A stretch of DNA of 64,000 nucleotides from Lysobacteraceae bacterium NML07-0707 (GCA_002798295.1 NWQT01000022.1:1-64000); one strand, 5' to 3'. Positions 19,865 through 30,858 are shown, numbered from the stretch's first letter. Notes: generated by a model not told the origin, from the sequence alone. Program-made: numbers and translations.

Positions 19865-21757
19865 TTAACGGCTAGCGCCATAGCGCAGGCTGACAAGCCA
19901 GGTGCGACCGGCCTGATTGTAGAACGCCGCCGTTTCATAGCGCTTGTCAAAGACATTTTCCACAGCCGCCTGCAACTGCCAACCTTGGGCAAAGCGCCAG
20001 CCTGCACGCAGGTCGGCCTGACCGTAGCCGCCCAGGGCATTGCTATTGGCAAGGTCGTCATAACGACGCCCTGCGCCCGTCAGCGAGGCGCCCAGCTCGA
20101 AATCACCAAAGCTGCGCTCCACATCAATCCGCCCAGTCTGCCTGGCGCGGCGCGGCAGCAGATTGCCGCGATGCTTGCCGCTCAGGCTCTCGGGATTGAG
20201 CCAGGTCAGTGCGGCGCGTACTTGCCAGCCGGCGATATCGGTATCGGCAGTAACCTCCAGGCCGCGGATACGGGCACGATCCACATTGCCCGGCGCAAAG
20301 ATGGCCGCATCATAGGCAATCAGGTCGTCCACCGTGTTCTGGAACGCCTGCACATTCCAGCCGCCCCACTCATGCTCGCCGCGCAGCCCCAGCTCCAGAT
20401 TGCGGGCGCGCTCCGGGCGCAGTGCGGCATTGCCATAACCGGGGTAATACAGCTCGTTGAAGGTCGGCGCCTTGAAGGCATTGCCCCAGCTGGCCGAAAC
20501 GCGCAGCGCATCGGAAAGCTGCCAGCCCCATTGCAGCGAGCCGGTATTGCGGCTGCCAAACTGGTCATTGCGGTCATGGCGGCCTGACAATTGCAGGCTG
20601 TGCGCGCCCGTCACCTGCCGCCACTGCGCATACAGCGCGCGGTTATTGCGGCGGTTTTGCGTGTAAACAGTGTCGCTTTCCAGCACATCACGGTTCCACT
20701 CGAAGCCCGCCAGCAAGCGCGTGGCTTCATCCAGATTCCAATCAGCCTGAAGCCCGGCCTGACTGCGGTCGGTATTGAAAGTGCTCTTCCAGATACCGTT
20801 TTTGTAGTTCTCGCCATGATCAGCCGAGCGCCCCGCGCTCAGGGTCAGCGAGAAATCTTCATCCGCCTGATAGCGCAGCTGCGCCCCCAGCGCCTGCTGG
20901 CGGCCTTCGGCCTCATTCACAAAGCTGCCATCGTAATGATTGCGGGTGCGTGCCAGCAGTGCATTGCCCTGCAAGTGCCATTGCGCATTCAAGTCCAGTC
21001 CGGCATTGGCGCTGATGGACTGGTTGCGATAACCATCGCGGTCAGGCTCATCGACAAAGCAGCCGGCGCCGGCCACATAGCCGGGCTGCCCCCTGCGTCC
21101 CTGTGCCGCACGGCCACGGCAGGCATTGAAGCCGTCGGTTTCATCATGCGCCACGGTCAGCGAATAGCGGCCACGCTCTCCCTGTCCTGCAATACCGGCA
21201 CTGATTTTGCGACTGCCGTAACTGCCGGCAGCAACCAGCAGATTCGGGCTGAAAGCCTCGGCATTAGAGCCGTTACGGGTAAAAATCTGAATCACGCCGC
21301 CAATCGCTTCGGAGCCATACAGGCTGGAGTACGGCCCGCGCACGATTTCGATGCGCTCAATCTGATCCAGCGGAATGTCCTGCCAGGCCGCCCCGCCACT
21401 GCTGGCCGAGCCCATGCGCACGCCATCGACCAGCAGCAGTGTGTGGTCGGATTCGGTGCCACGCAAAAACAGCGAGGTCGCCTTGCCCGCACCGCCATTA
21501 TTGGCGAACTCGATGCCGGCACGGCCACGCAACAGCTGCAGCAGCGAACGCGCCTGACTGCGCTCGATATCACTACGGGAAATCACCGTGGCCGAAGCCA
21601 GTACCTGACGCAATGCCAGCGGCTGACGGCTACCGGTGACCACGACCGTATCGAGCTTGCCGGCCTCCTCAGCGGCGCTGGCCGCAAAGCAGGAGCAGGC
21701 AGTGATGATGGCCACGGCCAAACGCGCCGGGCGAGCATAACGGGAAGAAATTTTCAT
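19865..21757 (-). CDS. btuB: TonB-dependent outer-membrane cobalamin receptor
   Basis: A 630-residue BtuB-like receptor that imports corrinoids across the outer membrane using TonB. It has a signal peptide (about residues 1-28), a TonB box (LDTVVVTGSRQ), a plug domain with RGTESDHTLLLVDGVRMG and IERIEIVRGPYSSLYGSEAIGGVIQI, and a C-terminal barrel ending in an aromatic-rich strand (WLVSLRYG). It is the first gene after the cobalamin riboswitch on the minus strand, which fixes the substrate class. Confidence 0.93.
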   Translation of the reverse strand: MKISSRYARPARLAVAIITACSCFAASAAEEAGKLDTVVVTGSRQPLALRQVLASATVISRSDIERSQARSLLQLLRGRAGIEFANNGGAGKATSLFLRGTESDHTLLLVDGVRMGSASSGGAAWQDIPLDQIERIEIVRGPYSSLYGSEAIGGVIQIFTRNGSNAEAFSPNLLVAAGSYGSRKISAGIAGQGERGRYSLTVAHDETDGFNACRGRAAQGRRGQPGYVAGAGCFVDEPDRDGYRNQSISANAGLDLNAQWHLQGNALLARTRNHYDGSFVNEAEGRQQALGAQLRYQADEDFSLTLSAGRSADHGENYKNGIWKSTFNTDRSQAGLQADWNLDEATRLLAGFEWNRDVLESDTVYTQNRRNNRALYAQWRQVTGAHSLQLSGRHDRNDQFGSRNTGSLQWGWQLSDALRVSASWGNAFKAPTFNELYYPGYGNAALRPERARNLELGLRGEHEWGGWNVQAFQNTVDDLIAYDAAIFAPGNVDRARIRGLEVTADTDIAGWQVRAALTWLNPESLSGKHRGNLLPRRARQTGRIDVERSFGDFELGASLTGAGRRYDDLANSNALGGYGQADLRAGWRFAQGWQLQAAVENVFDKRYETAAFYNQAGRTWLVSLRYGASR

Positions 21758-21879
21758 CTAAAAGAAGCTCCAGCCGCGCCCATCCGCACGGCATCCAATG
21801 AGGTGTAAAACCGCATACAGGCAGGCGTATCGTGTCCTCTTTGCAAGGCCACCCGATGCCTGCCACATGCGCGCTTGCC

Positions 21880-22087
21880 CCAAGGCCGGTCTCCGGGCTT
21901 GTGCACCGACATGAGGGCATTGCCATCACTCGCGCTGCCACGCCTTCCCATGCTCACGCACAGTGGCCTGTGTGACCGCTCATGCACCTACCGTTGCGGG
22001 GGCAGCTCCGGACTTGGGCAGATGGCTGCCATTACCGGATTCCCGTTTCAGCCGGGCATCATGCAGATCACACCGGCCACCTTCGAG
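21880..22087 (-). promoter_or_regulatory. Cobalamin riboswitch
   Basis: Read on the minus strand, this leader contains the conserved blocks of the AdoCbl riboswitch in order: GGGAATCCGGT, CCGGAGCTGCCCCCGCAACGG, the B12 box CACACAGGCCACTG (21960-21973), GGGAAGGCG, and AAGCCCGGAGACCGGCC at the 3' end. It lies about 120 bases ahead of btuB. Downstream, GGCAGGC and GCCTGCC can form a hairpin that may be part of the expression platform; no T tract is seen, so translational control is more likely. It should shut off btuB-btuM-cobO when cobalamin is plentiful. Confidence 0.95.
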
Positions 22088-22169
22088 TGTGCGCATTTTA
22101 CCCGTGTTTTTCCGGCAAATACGGCGCTAGCGGCATAAAATGATTCCATTCCGAATCGACAGCTTCACC

Positions 22170-22898
22170 ATGACCGAAAATTCCTCCATCCCCCAGCTGA
22201 ACCCCACCGAAGCGCGCATCCTTGGCTGCCTGATTGAAAAAGAGGCCACCACCCCGGATGTCTATCCACTGACAGTCAATAACGTGATGATGGCCTGCAA
22301 CCAGAAAACCGCACGCGATCCGGTGATGTCGCTGGAGCAGGGTGCGGTGCATTACGCCCTGCGGCAACTGGAAGTGCGCGGCCTGGTACGCTCGCAGCAT
22401 ACCGCCCGCGCCGAACGCTATGCCCACCGTTTTGAGCTGGTCTATGGCCTGACCCCGCCGCAAACCGCGCTGATGGCGCTGCTGATGCTCCGCGGCGCAC
22501 AAACCGCACACGAGCTGTATGCCCGTAGCGAGCGCCTTGCCAAGTTTGAAAATGTCGAAGAAGTGCAGGCCATACTTGAGCGGCTGATGCAAAAAGACAC
22601 CCCGCTGGTGGCACTGGTACCGCGCAAGTCCGGGCAACGCGGCGAGCGCTACCGTCATTTGCTCACGCCCGGCGAGATGATTGAGGACGATGACGAACCA
22701 GACTTCAACACGCCCACAGGCCAGCCCAGCCTGCGCGATCGCGTCACCGAACTTGAAGCCCGCCTTGCCGCCATCGAAGCCCAGCTTGCCGAACTGTCAG
22801 GATCGACTGGTAGCAAAACTGGCGAGATGAACCCTGACGCCAGCCCCACCGCTACTACCTTATTGCCGGAAATCACCCAGCCATCTGATTTGCCTTGA
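22170..22898 (+). CDS. yceH: YceH-family protein (DUF480)
   Basis: A 242-residue protein of the DUF480/YceH family, built of two winged-helix-like repeats; its function is not established. Family blocks are LNPTEARILGCLIEKEATTPD-like N terminus, YPLTVNNVMMACNQK, LVRSQHTARAERYAHRF, and RGAQTAHEL. A C-terminal extension has a short coiled coil (RVTELEARLAAIEAQLAEL) and a low-complexity tail. The ATG at 22170 was chosen because homologues begin close to the LNPTEARI block; an ATG 30 bases upstream is possible. It is divergent from the riboswitch. Confidence 0.88.
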   Translation: MTENSSIPQLNPTEARILGCLIEKEATTPDVYPLTVNNVMMACNQKTARDPVMSLEQGAVHYALRQLEVRGLVRSQHTARAERYAHRFELVYGLTPPQTALMALLMLRGAQTAHELYARSERLAKFENVEEVQAILERLMQKDTPLVALVPRKSGQRGERYRHLLTPGEMIEDDDEPDFNTPTGQPSLRDRVTELEARLAAIEAQLAELSGSTGSKTGEMNPDASPTATTLLPEITQPSDLP

Positions 22899-22921
22899 TG
22901 CTGCAACGACTTAAAACCGAC

Positions 22922-23689
22922 TCAGGCCACAAACTGCTCGGCCAGGATGCGTTCTTCCAGATTGTGTTCGGGGTCGAACAAAACGGTCACGGTGTGAGTA
23001 TTTGATTCACGAATTACGACCTCCACCACATCGCGTACCTCATGTGAATCGGCGGTGGCGCTGACCGGGCGTTTGTAGGGATCGAGCACGCGAAAGCGCA
23101 ACTCGGTATCGGCTTTGAGTACCGCACCGCGCCAGCGCCTGGGGCGGAACGGCGCAATCGGGGTCAAGGCAATCACCTGTGCGCCCAATGGCAGAATCGG
23201 GCCGCCTGCCGAGAAGTTGTAGGCGGTACTGCCCGCGGTCGTGGCCACCATCACGCCATCGCAAATCAACTCGTCAAGGCGCGCTTCGCCATTGAGATCA
23301 ATGGCAATATGCGCCGCCTGCCGGGTCTGGCGCAGCAGTGAAACTTCGTTATAGGCCAGGGACTGGATGCGCGCGCCCGATTCGGTCTGCGCCTGCATCT
23401 GCAAGGGACGCAAAACCGAAGGCTCGGCCTGGGCAATACGCTCTGGCAGCGATTCAATGCGCTGCTGATTCATCAAAAAACCCAAGGTGCCCAGCTTCAT
23501 GCCGTACACGGGTTTGCCCAGCTCACCATGGCGGTGCAGGGTTTGCAGCATGAAGCCATCACCGCCCAGCGCGACCAGCACATCGGCATCTTCGGGGTTT
23601 GACTGGCCATGGATGGCGGTCAATTCAGCCAGCGCTTGGGCGGCATGTTCACTGGGGCTTGCCAGAAAGGCCAGACGCGGATTTTTCAT
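22922..23689 (-). CDS. nadK: NAD kinase
   Basis: Phosphorylates NAD to NADP with ATP or polyphosphate. The 255-residue protein has the diagnostic GGDG motif at residues 42-45 ([11 protein letters not shown]), [13 protein letters not shown], the NE/D-type YNEVSLLR, and the conserved glycine-rich [22 protein letters not shown]. The ATG at 23689 fits the first beta strand (PRLAFLAS); the longer in-frame start at 23737 overlaps the gdhB terminator. It converges with yceH. Confidence 0.95.
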   Translation of the reverse strand: MKNPRLAFLASPSEHAAQALAELTAIHGQSNPEDADVLVALGGDGFMLQTLHRHGELGKPVYGMKLGTLGFLMNQQRIESLPERIAQAEPSVLRPLQMQAQTESGARIQSLAYNEVSLLRQTRQAAHIAIDLNGEARLDELICDGVMVATTAGSTAYNFSAGGPILPLGAQVIALTPIAPFRPRRWRGAVLKADTELRFRVLDPYKRPVSATADSHEVRDVVEVVIRESNTHTVTVLFDPEHNLEERILAEQFVA

Positions 23690-23738
23690 GGCGCGAGGAT
23701 AACGCGAAGCCTGCCATTCTTGCCATGCGCTTTGCAAA

Positions 23739-23768
23739 ACAAAACGGAGCCCTTGGGCTCCGTTTTGT
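23739..23768 (-). terminator. Intrinsic terminator after NAD-glutamate dehydrogenase
   Basis: Perfect 14-bp stem ACAAAACGGAGCCC / GGGCTCCGTTTTGT with a TT loop; on the minus strand it is followed by TTTTGC. It lies 21 bases after the gdhB stop and ahead of nadK. Confidence 0.85.
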
Positions 23769-23789
23769 GGGTTTCCGGCACTTCGGCAA

Positions 23790-26700
23790 TTAGCTGCGAT
23801 CAGCCAGTTGCGCCAGACGCTGCACGGCGACCGAAACGGTCGGGTAGTCCAGCGTCTTTTGTGCGGCCAGCTCGTTCAGCATGGCCAGCGTGAAGCGCAG
23901 TGCGGCATCGTCGCGTTCCAGCCAGGCATTGACCTTGGCATCGGCATCCTTGCCGGGCATGGCCAGCACTTGTGCGGTGAGCTTGCGCATCTGTGCCGAA
24001 AGCTCATCGCTCAGCACGCCACGCGCCACCGCATGCCAGCGGCCATCCACCTTGAGGGCAGCGATTTGCTCGCCGAGCCACAGGATGTTCAGGGCATCGG
24101 ACAGGCGGAAATACACCTTGGCCACCTCCACGGCCTGCAGTTTGCGCTCACCGGCCAGCTCGATGATGTTCGGGCTGGCATCGAGATACGGCAATGCGGC
24201 GATTTGCTCGGCCAGCGGCTTGGGCAGCCCCTTGGCGCGCCATTCCTTGAGCGAAGCCTCATAGGCCGGACGCTGCGATGCCGGCAGGATGCCTGCCCCT
24301 GCGCGAATCTCACTGAAGCCCTGGTGATAGCGTTTGACGGCGGTGTCGATGGCCGGAATCGCTCCCGGACGCGACAGCAGCCAGCGGGTGAAGCTGCGCT
24401 GCGAGTTCCAGATGACTTGCAGGGCATCAATCTGCACTTCGTCGCTGACCTTGCCATCAAGCGCATCAATCTGCGCCCACAAGTCACGGGCATCCAGGGT
24501 TTCGCGGGTGATGGTGTAGGCGCGGGCGATTTCACCAATGCTGCGGCCACTGTCTTCCTGCATGCGCATCAGGAAGGTGGCGCCCATGCGGTTGATGGTG
24601 GAGTTGGTAACCGCCGTGGCGATGATTTCACGCTTCAGGCGATGATCCTGCATGGCCTTGGCGTATTTCTTCTGCAGCGCTTCAGGGAAGTAGCGCTCCA
24701 GCTCCTTGGACAGATACGGGTCCTCCGGCACGTCGCTGGCCAGAAGTTCCGGATAGGCCACCAGCTTGGCATAGGAAAGCAGCACGCACAGCTCCGGCCG
24801 GGTCAGGCCTTCGCCACGCGCCTTGCGATCGGCCATTTCCGCATCGCTTGGCAGGTCTTCAATCTTGCGATCGAGCTGGCCGGCCGCTTCCAGGGTGCGG
24901 ATGAAGTGCAGCTTGGAGCCCAGACGGCTCTGGCTCATGCGCTGCATCAGCGACAGGGTCTGGTTCTGGCGATAGTTGTCGTGCAGCACCAGGGCGGCGA
25001 CCTCATCGGTCATCGAAGCCAGCAGCTTGTTGCGATCGGCCAGCTTCAGGCTGCCCTTCTGCACTTCGCCGTTCAGGAGAATCTTGATGTTGACTTCGTG
25101 GTCGGAGGTATCCACACCGGCGGAGTTGTCGATGAAGTCGGTATTGATGAGCACGCCGTTCTGCGCCGCTTCGATACGCCCCTTCTGGGTGAAGCCGAGG
25201 TTGCCGCCTTCGCCGACAATCTTGCAGCGCAGCTCATTGCCATTGACGCGCAGCGCATTATTGGCGCGGTCGCCGACATCGGCATGGGTTTCACTGCTGC
25301 CCTTGACATAGGTGCCGATACCGCCGTTCCAGAGCAGATCCACTGGTGCCTTGAGTGCGGCAGAAATCAGCTCGGTCGGGCTCAGGCTGTCCACCGAGGC
25401 GTCGATGCCAAGCGCTGCCTTGACTTCCGGGGTGAGCTTGATGGACTTCTCGGCACGCGAGAACACCCCGCCGCCCTTGCTGATCAGCTTGGCGTCATAG
25501 TCCGCCCACGAGGAGCGCGGCACCTTGAACAGGCGCTGGCGTTCCTTGAAGGAGGTGGCCGCATCCGGGTTCGGGTCGAGGAACACATGGCGATGGTCGA
25601 AGGCGCAAACCAGACGGATGTGCTTGGACAGCAGCATGCCGTTGCCGAACACGTCGCCGGACATGTCGCCGATGCCCACGCAGGTGAAGTCTTCCTTCTG
25701 GCTGTTGCGTCCCAGGGCGCGGAAATGGCGCTTGACCGACTCCCAGGCGCCGCGGGCGGTGATGCCCATGCCCTTGTGGTCATAGCCGACCGAGCCACCG
25801 GAGGCGAAGGCATCGCCCAGCCAGAAGCCGTGCGCTTCGGAAATGGCATTGGCCTTGTCGGAGAAGGTCGCGGTGCCCTTGTCGGCCGCCACCACCAGAT
25901 ACGGGTCATCGCCATCGTGGCGCACCACGCCCGCAGGCGGCAGCACCTTGCCTGCTTGCGAGAGATTGTCGGTGATGTCCAGGAGGCCATTGATGAAGCG
26001 CTGGTAGCAGGCCACGCCTTCGGCAAACCAGGCATCGCGGTCAACGGCCGGGTCAGGCAGTTGCTTGGCGAAGAAGCCGCCCTTGCTGCCTACCGGCACG
26101 ATCACGGTGTTCTTCACCATCTGCGCCTTGACCAGCCCCAGCACTTCGGTACGGAAGTCTTCACGGCGATCCGACCAGCGCAGGCCGCCACGCGCCACCG
26201 GACCATAGCGCAAGTGGGTGCCTTCCACGCGCGGGCCGCACACCCAGATTTCGCGGTACGGACGCGGCTTGGGCAGGTCGGGCACCTGGGCACAGTCGAG
26301 CTTGAAGCTGAGGTAGTCGGCCGGGCCGCCATCCTTGCGCAGGCCATTGGCATATTCGATGTAGTAATTGGTGCGCAAGGTGGCATCAATCACCCCGATG
26401 AAGCTGCGCAGGATGCGGTCTTCGTCCAGGCTCTTGACTTCTTCCAGCTGCTTGGCAAGCGCCGCCTGGCTGGCCGCCATGCGCTTGTCACGGCCGGACT
26501 TGATTGCAGGGTCGAAGCGGGCGGCGAAATGTTCGGCAATCTGCCGGGCAATCGCCGGATAGCGCGAGAGCGTGGCTTCCACATAGCTCTGCGAGAACGG
26601 CACGCCGATTTGCAACAGGTATTTGCAATAGGCGCGCAGCATCGAGACCTGCTTCCAGCTAAGGCCAGCGGCCAGGATCAGCTTGTTGAAGCCGTCGCTT

Positions 26701-28619
26701 TCCAGCTCGCCGCGCCAGACGCGGCCAAAGGCTTCGACAAACAGCTCGGCATTAGCCGCCGGGTCAGCGCCTTCGGGCACGGTGACTTCAAAATCCTGCA
26801 CATAGGCGGTTTCGCCCTCGCCCGCCACCTTGTGCGGGTATTCGGCAACGATGCGCAGCCCCATGTTTTCCAGCATCGGGATGACATCGGACAGCGGCAG
26901 GCTGTAGTCGCGGTGATAGAGCTTGACCTCGACCGCGCCCTTGGCGTGGCTGGCTTCCTTATCGGCGCGCAGGCTGATGCGCAGGTCATCGGAACCGGTC
27001 AGCGCCGCCAGCTGCACCACGTCGGCAGCGGCCGAGGCCACGCTGGCCTGTTCGATATAGGAAGCGCTGAGCGCACGCCCATAGCGCTTGGCCAGTGCCA
27101 GGCCTTCGCTTTCACCGTGCTCGGCCACCAGCAGGTCAGTCAGGTCATCATGCCAGTTGCGCACGATGGCGGTGAGCGCCGCTTCCAGCTCGGCCACGTC
27201 CACCTTGGCCACATCCACATCCGCACGCGGGCGCACATTCATATGCAGCTGCGCCAGCGGCGACTCACCGACCACCACATGGCTATCCACATGGTCGGCA
27301 CCCAGATGGGTTTTCAGCATCTCCTCGATACGCTTGCGCATCGCGGTGTTGAAGCGCTCGCGCGGCACGAAAGCCAGCACCGAGTAATAGCGGCCATAGC
27401 GGTTGCGGCGCACGAACAGTTTGCTGTCCACGCGCTCTTGCAAACCGAGAATGCCGCTGGCAAGCGCCTGCAGTTCTTCGCGGTTGGACTGGAACAGCTC
27501 ATCACGCGGCAGGGTTTGCAGGATATGGCGCAGCGCCTTGGCGCTGTGGCCGGATGCGGGCAGCCCGGAGGCTTTCAGCACATCTTCGCAACGGCTGCGC
27601 ACCACCGGGATGTCCCAGGCATTGCTGTTATAGGCGCTGGAAGTAAACAGGCCGATGAAGCGCTTCTCGCCCACTGCCTTGCCCTTGGCATCGAAGGTCA
27701 CCACGCCGATGTAATCCATATAGCCACTGCGGTGCACGGTGGCGCGGGCATTGGTCTTGGTCAGCACCAGCGGCTCACGCACGCCATCGGCCTGCAACTG
27801 GTGCGCATCCAGCGATTTCATCGGCCGCGACTGGCCGGCATCGGCGCGCAACAGGCCAAGGCCACTGCCCTTGACCGGCACCAGCATGTCGTCCTTGCCC
27901 TGCTTTTCCACTTTGTATTCGCGGTAGCCAAGGAAGGTGAAGTGATCATCGGCCACCCATTCCAGAAACTCGCGGGTTTCGTCCAGGGCGCTGGCTTCGA
28001 TGCTCTTGGGATGCGACTTCAGCGCCTCGGCAGAAGCCAGCATTTGTTCGCGGATTTTTTCCCAGTCCGCCACGCTCACGCGCACATCCTCCAGCACGCG
28101 CTTGATGCTGGTTTCCAGCTTGCGCGCATCGGCGGCGGCCAGACGGTCGATTTCCACATGAATCAGCGATTCGGCCTCGCCCTTGCCGGTGCTCTTGAGC
28201 TTGCCGTCGCTATCGCGCGTTACCTGCACCACCGGATGCAGCAGGGCGTGGATGCCGATACCGGCATCGGTCAGCGCATTGGTGACCGAATCGACCAGGA
28301 ACGGCATATCGTCATTGACAATTTGCAGCACACTGCGGGCGCTATCCCAGCCGTGCTTCTTGCTCTCCGGATTGAACACCCGCACCAGCGCCTTGCCCGA
28401 TTTGCGGACTTTGGCGAACTCCAGCATATCGGCCGCCAATGCGGCCCAGGTTGCGGCCGGATGCGCCGCCAGCTCGCCGGGGGTCATGCGTGCATACAGG
28501 GCACTGGCAAAGCGCGCCGCATCCTCCTTTTTGGTCAGCAGGTTTTGCACCTCTTTGAGCGAAACAGCGGATACACGCGAGTCGGAAGCCGCGCGCGAAG
28601 TAGCTTTCTTGGCAGTCAT
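23790..28619 (-). CDS. gdhB: NAD-specific glutamate dehydrogenase, large (180-kDa) type
   Basis: Oxidatively deaminates glutamate to 2-oxoglutarate with NAD, mainly for glutamate catabolism. At about 1609 residues it belongs to the large L-GDH class found in Pseudomonas, Caulobacter and Xanthomonadaceae. N-terminal regulatory ACT-like regions lead into the catalytic core around residues 770-1150. The core contains [36 protein letters not shown] and later [15 protein letters not shown]. The C-terminal region contains LLSYAKL and an all-helical end. The ATG at 28619 has CAGGTAGATGAG upstream; one 42 bases earlier is possible. It lies 38 bases after the acyl-CoA dehydrogenase stop, so co-transcription is likely. 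Confidence 0.96.
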   Translation of the reverse strand: MTAKKATSRAASDSRVSAVSLKEVQNLLTKKEDAARFASALYARMTPGELAAHPAATWAALAADMLEFAKVRKSGKALVRVFNPESKKHGWDSARSVLQIVNDDMPFLVDSVTNALTDAGIGIHALLHPVVQVTRDSDGKLKSTGKGEAESLIHVEIDRLAAADARKLETSIKRVLEDVRVSVADWEKIREQMLASAEALKSHPKSIEASALDETREFLEWVADDHFTFLGYREYKVEKQGKDDMLVPVKGSGLGLLRADAGQSRPMKSLDAHQLQADGVREPLVLTKTNARATVHRSGYMDYIGVVTFDAKGKAVGEKRFIGLFTSSAYNSNAWDIPVVRSRCEDVLKASGLPASGHSAKALRHILQTLPRDELFQSNREELQALASGILGLQERVDSKLFVRRNRYGRYYSVLAFVPRERFNTAMRKRIEEMLKTHLGADHVDSHVVVGESPLAQLHMNVRPRADVDVAKVDVAELEAALTAIVRNWHDDLTDLLVAEHGESEGLALAKRYGRALSASYIEQASVASAAADVVQLAALTGSDDLRISLRADKEASHAKGAVEVKLYHRDYSLPLSDVIPMLENMGLRIVAEYPHKVAGEGETAYVQDFEVTVPEGADPAANAELFVEAFGRVWRGELESDGFNKLILAAGLSWKQVSMLRAYCKYLLQIGVPFSQSYVEATLSRYPAIARQIAEHFAARFDPAIKSGRDKRMAASQAALAKQLEEVKSLDEDRILRSFIGVIDATLRTNYYIEYANGLRKDGGPADYLSFKLDCAQVPDLPKPRPYREIWVCGPRVEGTHLRYGPVARGGLRWSDRREDFRTEVLGLVKAQMVKNTVIVPVGSKGGFFAKQLPDPAVDRDAWFAEGVACYQRFINGLLDITDNLSQAGKVLPPAGVVRHDGDDPYLVVAADKGTATFSDKANAISEAHGFWLGDAFASGGSVGYDHKGMGITARGAWESVKRHFRALGRNSQKEDFTCVGIGDMSGDVFGNGMLLSKHIRLVCAFDHRHVFLDPNPDAATSFKERQRLFKVPRSSWADYDAKLISKGGGVFSRAEKSIKLTPEVKAALGIDASVDSLSPTELISAALKAPVDLLWNGGIGTYVKGSSETHADVGDRANNALRVNGNELRCKIVGEGGNLGFTQKGRIEAAQNGVLINTDFIDNSAGVDTSDHEVNIKILLNGEVQKGSLKLADRNKLLASMTDEVAALVLHDNYRQNQTLSLMQRMSQSRLGSKLHFIRTLEAAGQLDRKIEDLPSDAEMADRKARGEGLTRPELCVLLSYAKLVAYPELLASDVPEDPYLSKELERYFPEALQKKYAKAMQDHRLKREIIATAVTNSTINRMGATFLMRMQEDSGRSIGEIARAYTITRETLDARDLWAQIDALDGKVSDEVQIDALQVIWNSQRSFTRWLLSRPGAIPAIDTAVKRYHQGFSEIRAGAGILPASQRPAYEASLKEWRAKGLPKPLAEQIAALPYLDASPNIIELAGERKLQAVEVAKVYFRLSDALNILWLGEQIAALKVDGRWHAVARGVLSDELSAQMRKLTAQVLAMPGKDADAKVNAWLERDDAALRFTLAMLNELAAQKTLDYPTVSVAVQRLAQLADRS

Positions 28620-28657
28620 CTCATCTACCTGTGCAGGAGAATCAAGGTTGGGAATGG

Positions 28658-29806
28658 TCAACGAAGACCGGTTTCGTTACGAGCGATCACCAGCCGCTGG
28701 ATTTCACTGGTGCCCTCGTAGATTTCGGTGATTTTGGCGTCACGGAAGTAACGCTCCAGCGGCATTTCCTTGCTATAGCCCATGCCCGCATGGATTTGCA
28801 CGGCCTGATGGGCAATCCACATCGCGTTTTCGGATGCGGTGAGCTTGGCAACGGCAGCTTCAGTGCTGAAGCGCTCGCCTTGCGATTTTTTCCAGGCCGC
28901 ACGCAGCGTCAGAAGCAGCGCGGCATCGAGCTTGCATTTCATGTCGGCAATCTTGGCCTGGATCATCTGGAAGCTACCGATGGCCTGGCCAAATGCCTTG
29001 CGCTCTTTGACGTATTCCAGGCTGGCCTGATACGCCGCACGGGCAATGCCGATGGCCTGGCTGGCAATGCCGATACGCCCGGCATCGAGCACGCTCATGG
29101 CAATCTTGAAGCCCTGGCCTTCTTCGCCCAGCACTTCATCGGCGTGCGCCACGTAATCGGTGAACTCGATTTCGCAGGTGGCCGAGGCGCGGATGCCGAG
29201 CTTGGGCTCGGTCTTGCCACGATGGAAGCCCTCGCGCTGGGTATCAATCATGAAAGCGGTGATGCCACGCGCGCCCTTGTCCGGGTCAGTCATGGCAAAC
29301 AACACGATGTAATCGGCCACAGGCCCGGAAGTAATCCAGCTTTTTTTGCCGTTGATGACAAAGCTGCCATCGGCCTGCTTGACGGCGCGACAACGCATCG
29401 CGGTCGCGTCCGAGCCCGATTGCGGCTCGGTCAGCGCGAATGCGCCAATGGCGCGACCTTCGGCGATATCACGCACATATTTTTGCTTCTGCGCTTCAGT
29501 GCCGTGGGTCAGGATGCCGTTGCAGAACAGCGAATTGTTGACCGACATGATGGTGCTGTGCGCCGCATCGGCCGCAGCGATTTCAATCATCGCCAGCACA
29601 TAGCCCACCGTGTCCATGCCAGCGCCACCGTATTCGGCAGGCACTTCAATCCCCATCAGCCCGTTTTCGCCCAGAAGGCGGATGTTTTCCAGCGGAAACT
29701 CGCCGGTCTGGTCATGGTGTTCGGCGGAGGGGGCGATTTTTTCTTCGGCGATGCGGCGCGCCACATCCTGAATCATCAACTGCTCTTCGGTAAAGCCAAA
29801 ATCCAC
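28658..29806 (-). CDS. Acyl-CoA dehydrogenase, short/branched-chain type
   Basis: A 382-residue FAD enzyme that makes 2-enoyl-CoA from acyl-CoA and feeds electrons to ETF. N-terminal helices are followed by FALTEPQSGSDA (FAD site), the beta domain with KSWITSGPVADYIV, and the C-terminal helical domain with ERKAFGQAIGSFQ, QIHAGMGYSKEMPLERYFRDAK and the catalytic Glu in IYEGTSEIQR. It resembles butyryl-CoA or 2-methylbutyryl-CoA dehydrogenases; chain-length preference cannot be read from sequence. It is divergent from the methionine regulator and upstream of gdhB. Confidence 0.93.
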   Translation of the reverse strand: MDFGFTEEQLMIQDVARRIAEEKIAPSAEHHDQTGEFPLENIRLLGENGLMGIEVPAEYGGAGMDTVGYVLAMIEIAAADAAHSTIMSVNNSLFCNGILTHGTEAQKQKYVRDIAEGRAIGAFALTEPQSGSDATAMRCRAVKQADGSFVINGKKSWITSGPVADYIVLFAMTDPDKGARGITAFMIDTQREGFHRGKTEPKLGIRASATCEIEFTDYVAHADEVLGEEGQGFKIAMSVLDAGRIGIASQAIGIARAAYQASLEYVKERKAFGQAIGSFQMIQAKIADMKCKLDAALLLTLRAAWKKSQGERFSTEAAVAKLTASENAMWIAHQAVQIHAGMGYSKEMPLERYFRDAKITEIYEGTSEIQRLVIARNETGLR

Positions 29807-29903
29807 GATGACCTCTCACATCTGATTTGAATGCGGCATTGTAGCCCTCATGCTGCACAAATCTCACGCTTCTTGACCGTATGGAAGACCGTGGCGAAAA
29901 TGC

Positions 29904-29927
29904 ATCTTTTAATTCGGATAAAAAGAT
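29904..29927. promoter_or_regulatory. Palindromic operator in front of the ArsR-methyltransferase gene
   Basis: A 24-base near-palindrome: left half ATCTTTTAATTC, right half GGATAAAAAGAT. The halves are reverse complementary at 10 of 12 positions. It is AT-rich against a GC-rich background and ends one base before the ATG at 29929. ArsR-family dimers bind sites of this form, so it is the likely autoregulatory operator controlling the regulator and both metH genes. Confidence 0.7.
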
Positions 29928-29928
29928 A

Positions 29929-30858
29929 ATGGATTTGGAAGCCTGGTCGAGCCGCCTCAAGGTGTTCGCCGATGCCACACGGGTGCGGTTGTTGGCGCTG
30001 CTGGCGCGCGAGGAGCTGACCGTTGCCGAGCTTGCTGCCATCACCGGCCTTGCCCAGCCGCGGGTGTCCACCCATCTGGCGCGGCTGAAAGAGGCCGCAT
30101 TGGTGCGCGACCGGCGCGCCGGGGTTTCGGCCTATTACCGCTTTGATGAGGAGGCGCTGGATGCTGCGCAGCGCACCTTGTGGCAGGCATTGCGCGATGG
30201 CAGTGATGACCCGCTGCTGGCGCAGGATGCCGCACGCTTGCCGCAGGTATTGGCCAGCCGCGCCAGTGAACAAAACTGGGCGGACTCCGTTGCGGGCGAT
30301 ATGGAGCGCCACTATTCGCCAGGACGCACCTGGGAGGCGCTGGCGCGCAGCGCCCTGCCCCTGCTCGATGCCGGCGATGTGCTGGACATCGCTTCCGGCG
30401 ATGGCGTGCTGGCCGAGCTGATGGCGCCGCATGCCGAGCGCTATGTCTGTCTGGATGCCAGTCGCCGGGTGGTGAATGCCGCCAGTGAGCGGCTGCGGGT
30501 GCATGACAATGTGGAGGTCATCGAAGGCGATATGCACGCACTGCGTTTTGCCGATGCCAGTTTCGACCTGGTGGTGATGATGCACGCCCTGACCTATGCC
30601 GAAAAGCCGCAGCAGGCGGTGAACGAGGCTGCGCGCGTGTTGCGCCCCGGCGGGCGCTTGCTGCTGTCGAGCCTTGGCAAACACGCCCATGCCTCTGCGG
30701 TTGAACCGTTTGGCCATGTCAATCTCGGCTTTACCCGCAAGGAGCTGCAAAAATTCATCGAAAAGGCCGGGCTTGTCTTGCAGGACGAGGGCACCATCAC
30801 CCGCGAGCGCCGTCCGCCGCATTTTGAGGTGATCGCGCTAATCGGGGTCAAGCCGTGA
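29929..30858 (+). CDS. ArsR-type regulator fused to SAM-dependent methyltransferase domain
   Basis: A 309-residue two-domain protein. Residues 1-90 form an ArsR winged helix ([20 protein letters not shown], then [27 protein letters not shown] as recognition helices). Residues ~140-300 form a class I methyltransferase fold with [15 protein letters not shown] as the SAM site, and [15 protein letters not shown]. It overlaps metH by 4 bases, so it probably senses SAM or S-adenosylhomocysteine and controls methionine synthesis, as proposed for the SahR group; this is inference. The ATG at 29929 was chosen because the palindromic operator abuts it; the longer frame from 29881 would place the operator inside the coding region. 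Confidence 0.88.
   Translation: MDLEAWSSRLKVFADATRVRLLALLAREELTVAELAAITGLAQPRVSTHLARLKEAALVRDRRAGVSAYYRFDEEALDAAQRTLWQALRDGSDDPLLAQDAARLPQVLASRASEQNWADSVAGDMERHYSPGRTWEALARSALPLLDAGDVLDIASGDGVLAELMAPHAERYVCLDASRRVVNAASERLRVHDNVEVIEGDMHALRFADASFDLVVMMHALTYAEKPQQAVNEAARVLRPGGRLLLSSLGKHAHASAVEPFGHVNLGFTRKELQKFIEKAGLVLQDEGTITRERRPPHFEVIALIGVKP

Noticed and set aside
12090-22087. Single transcript from the riboswitch through cobS
   Set aside because: Gene orientation allows it, but the structured repeat at 18290-18606 breaks the otherwise overlapping genes, so one unit cannot be claimed from sequence.
23808-28721. A 1637-codon open frame on the plus strand opposite the glutamate dehydrogenase gene, longer than the gene itself
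   Set aside because: The minus-strand protein is a complete, recognisable NAD-glutamate dehydrogenase. The antisense frame is His/Gln/Ala-rich with no motif, as expected when GC-rich third positions remove stops from the complementary frame.
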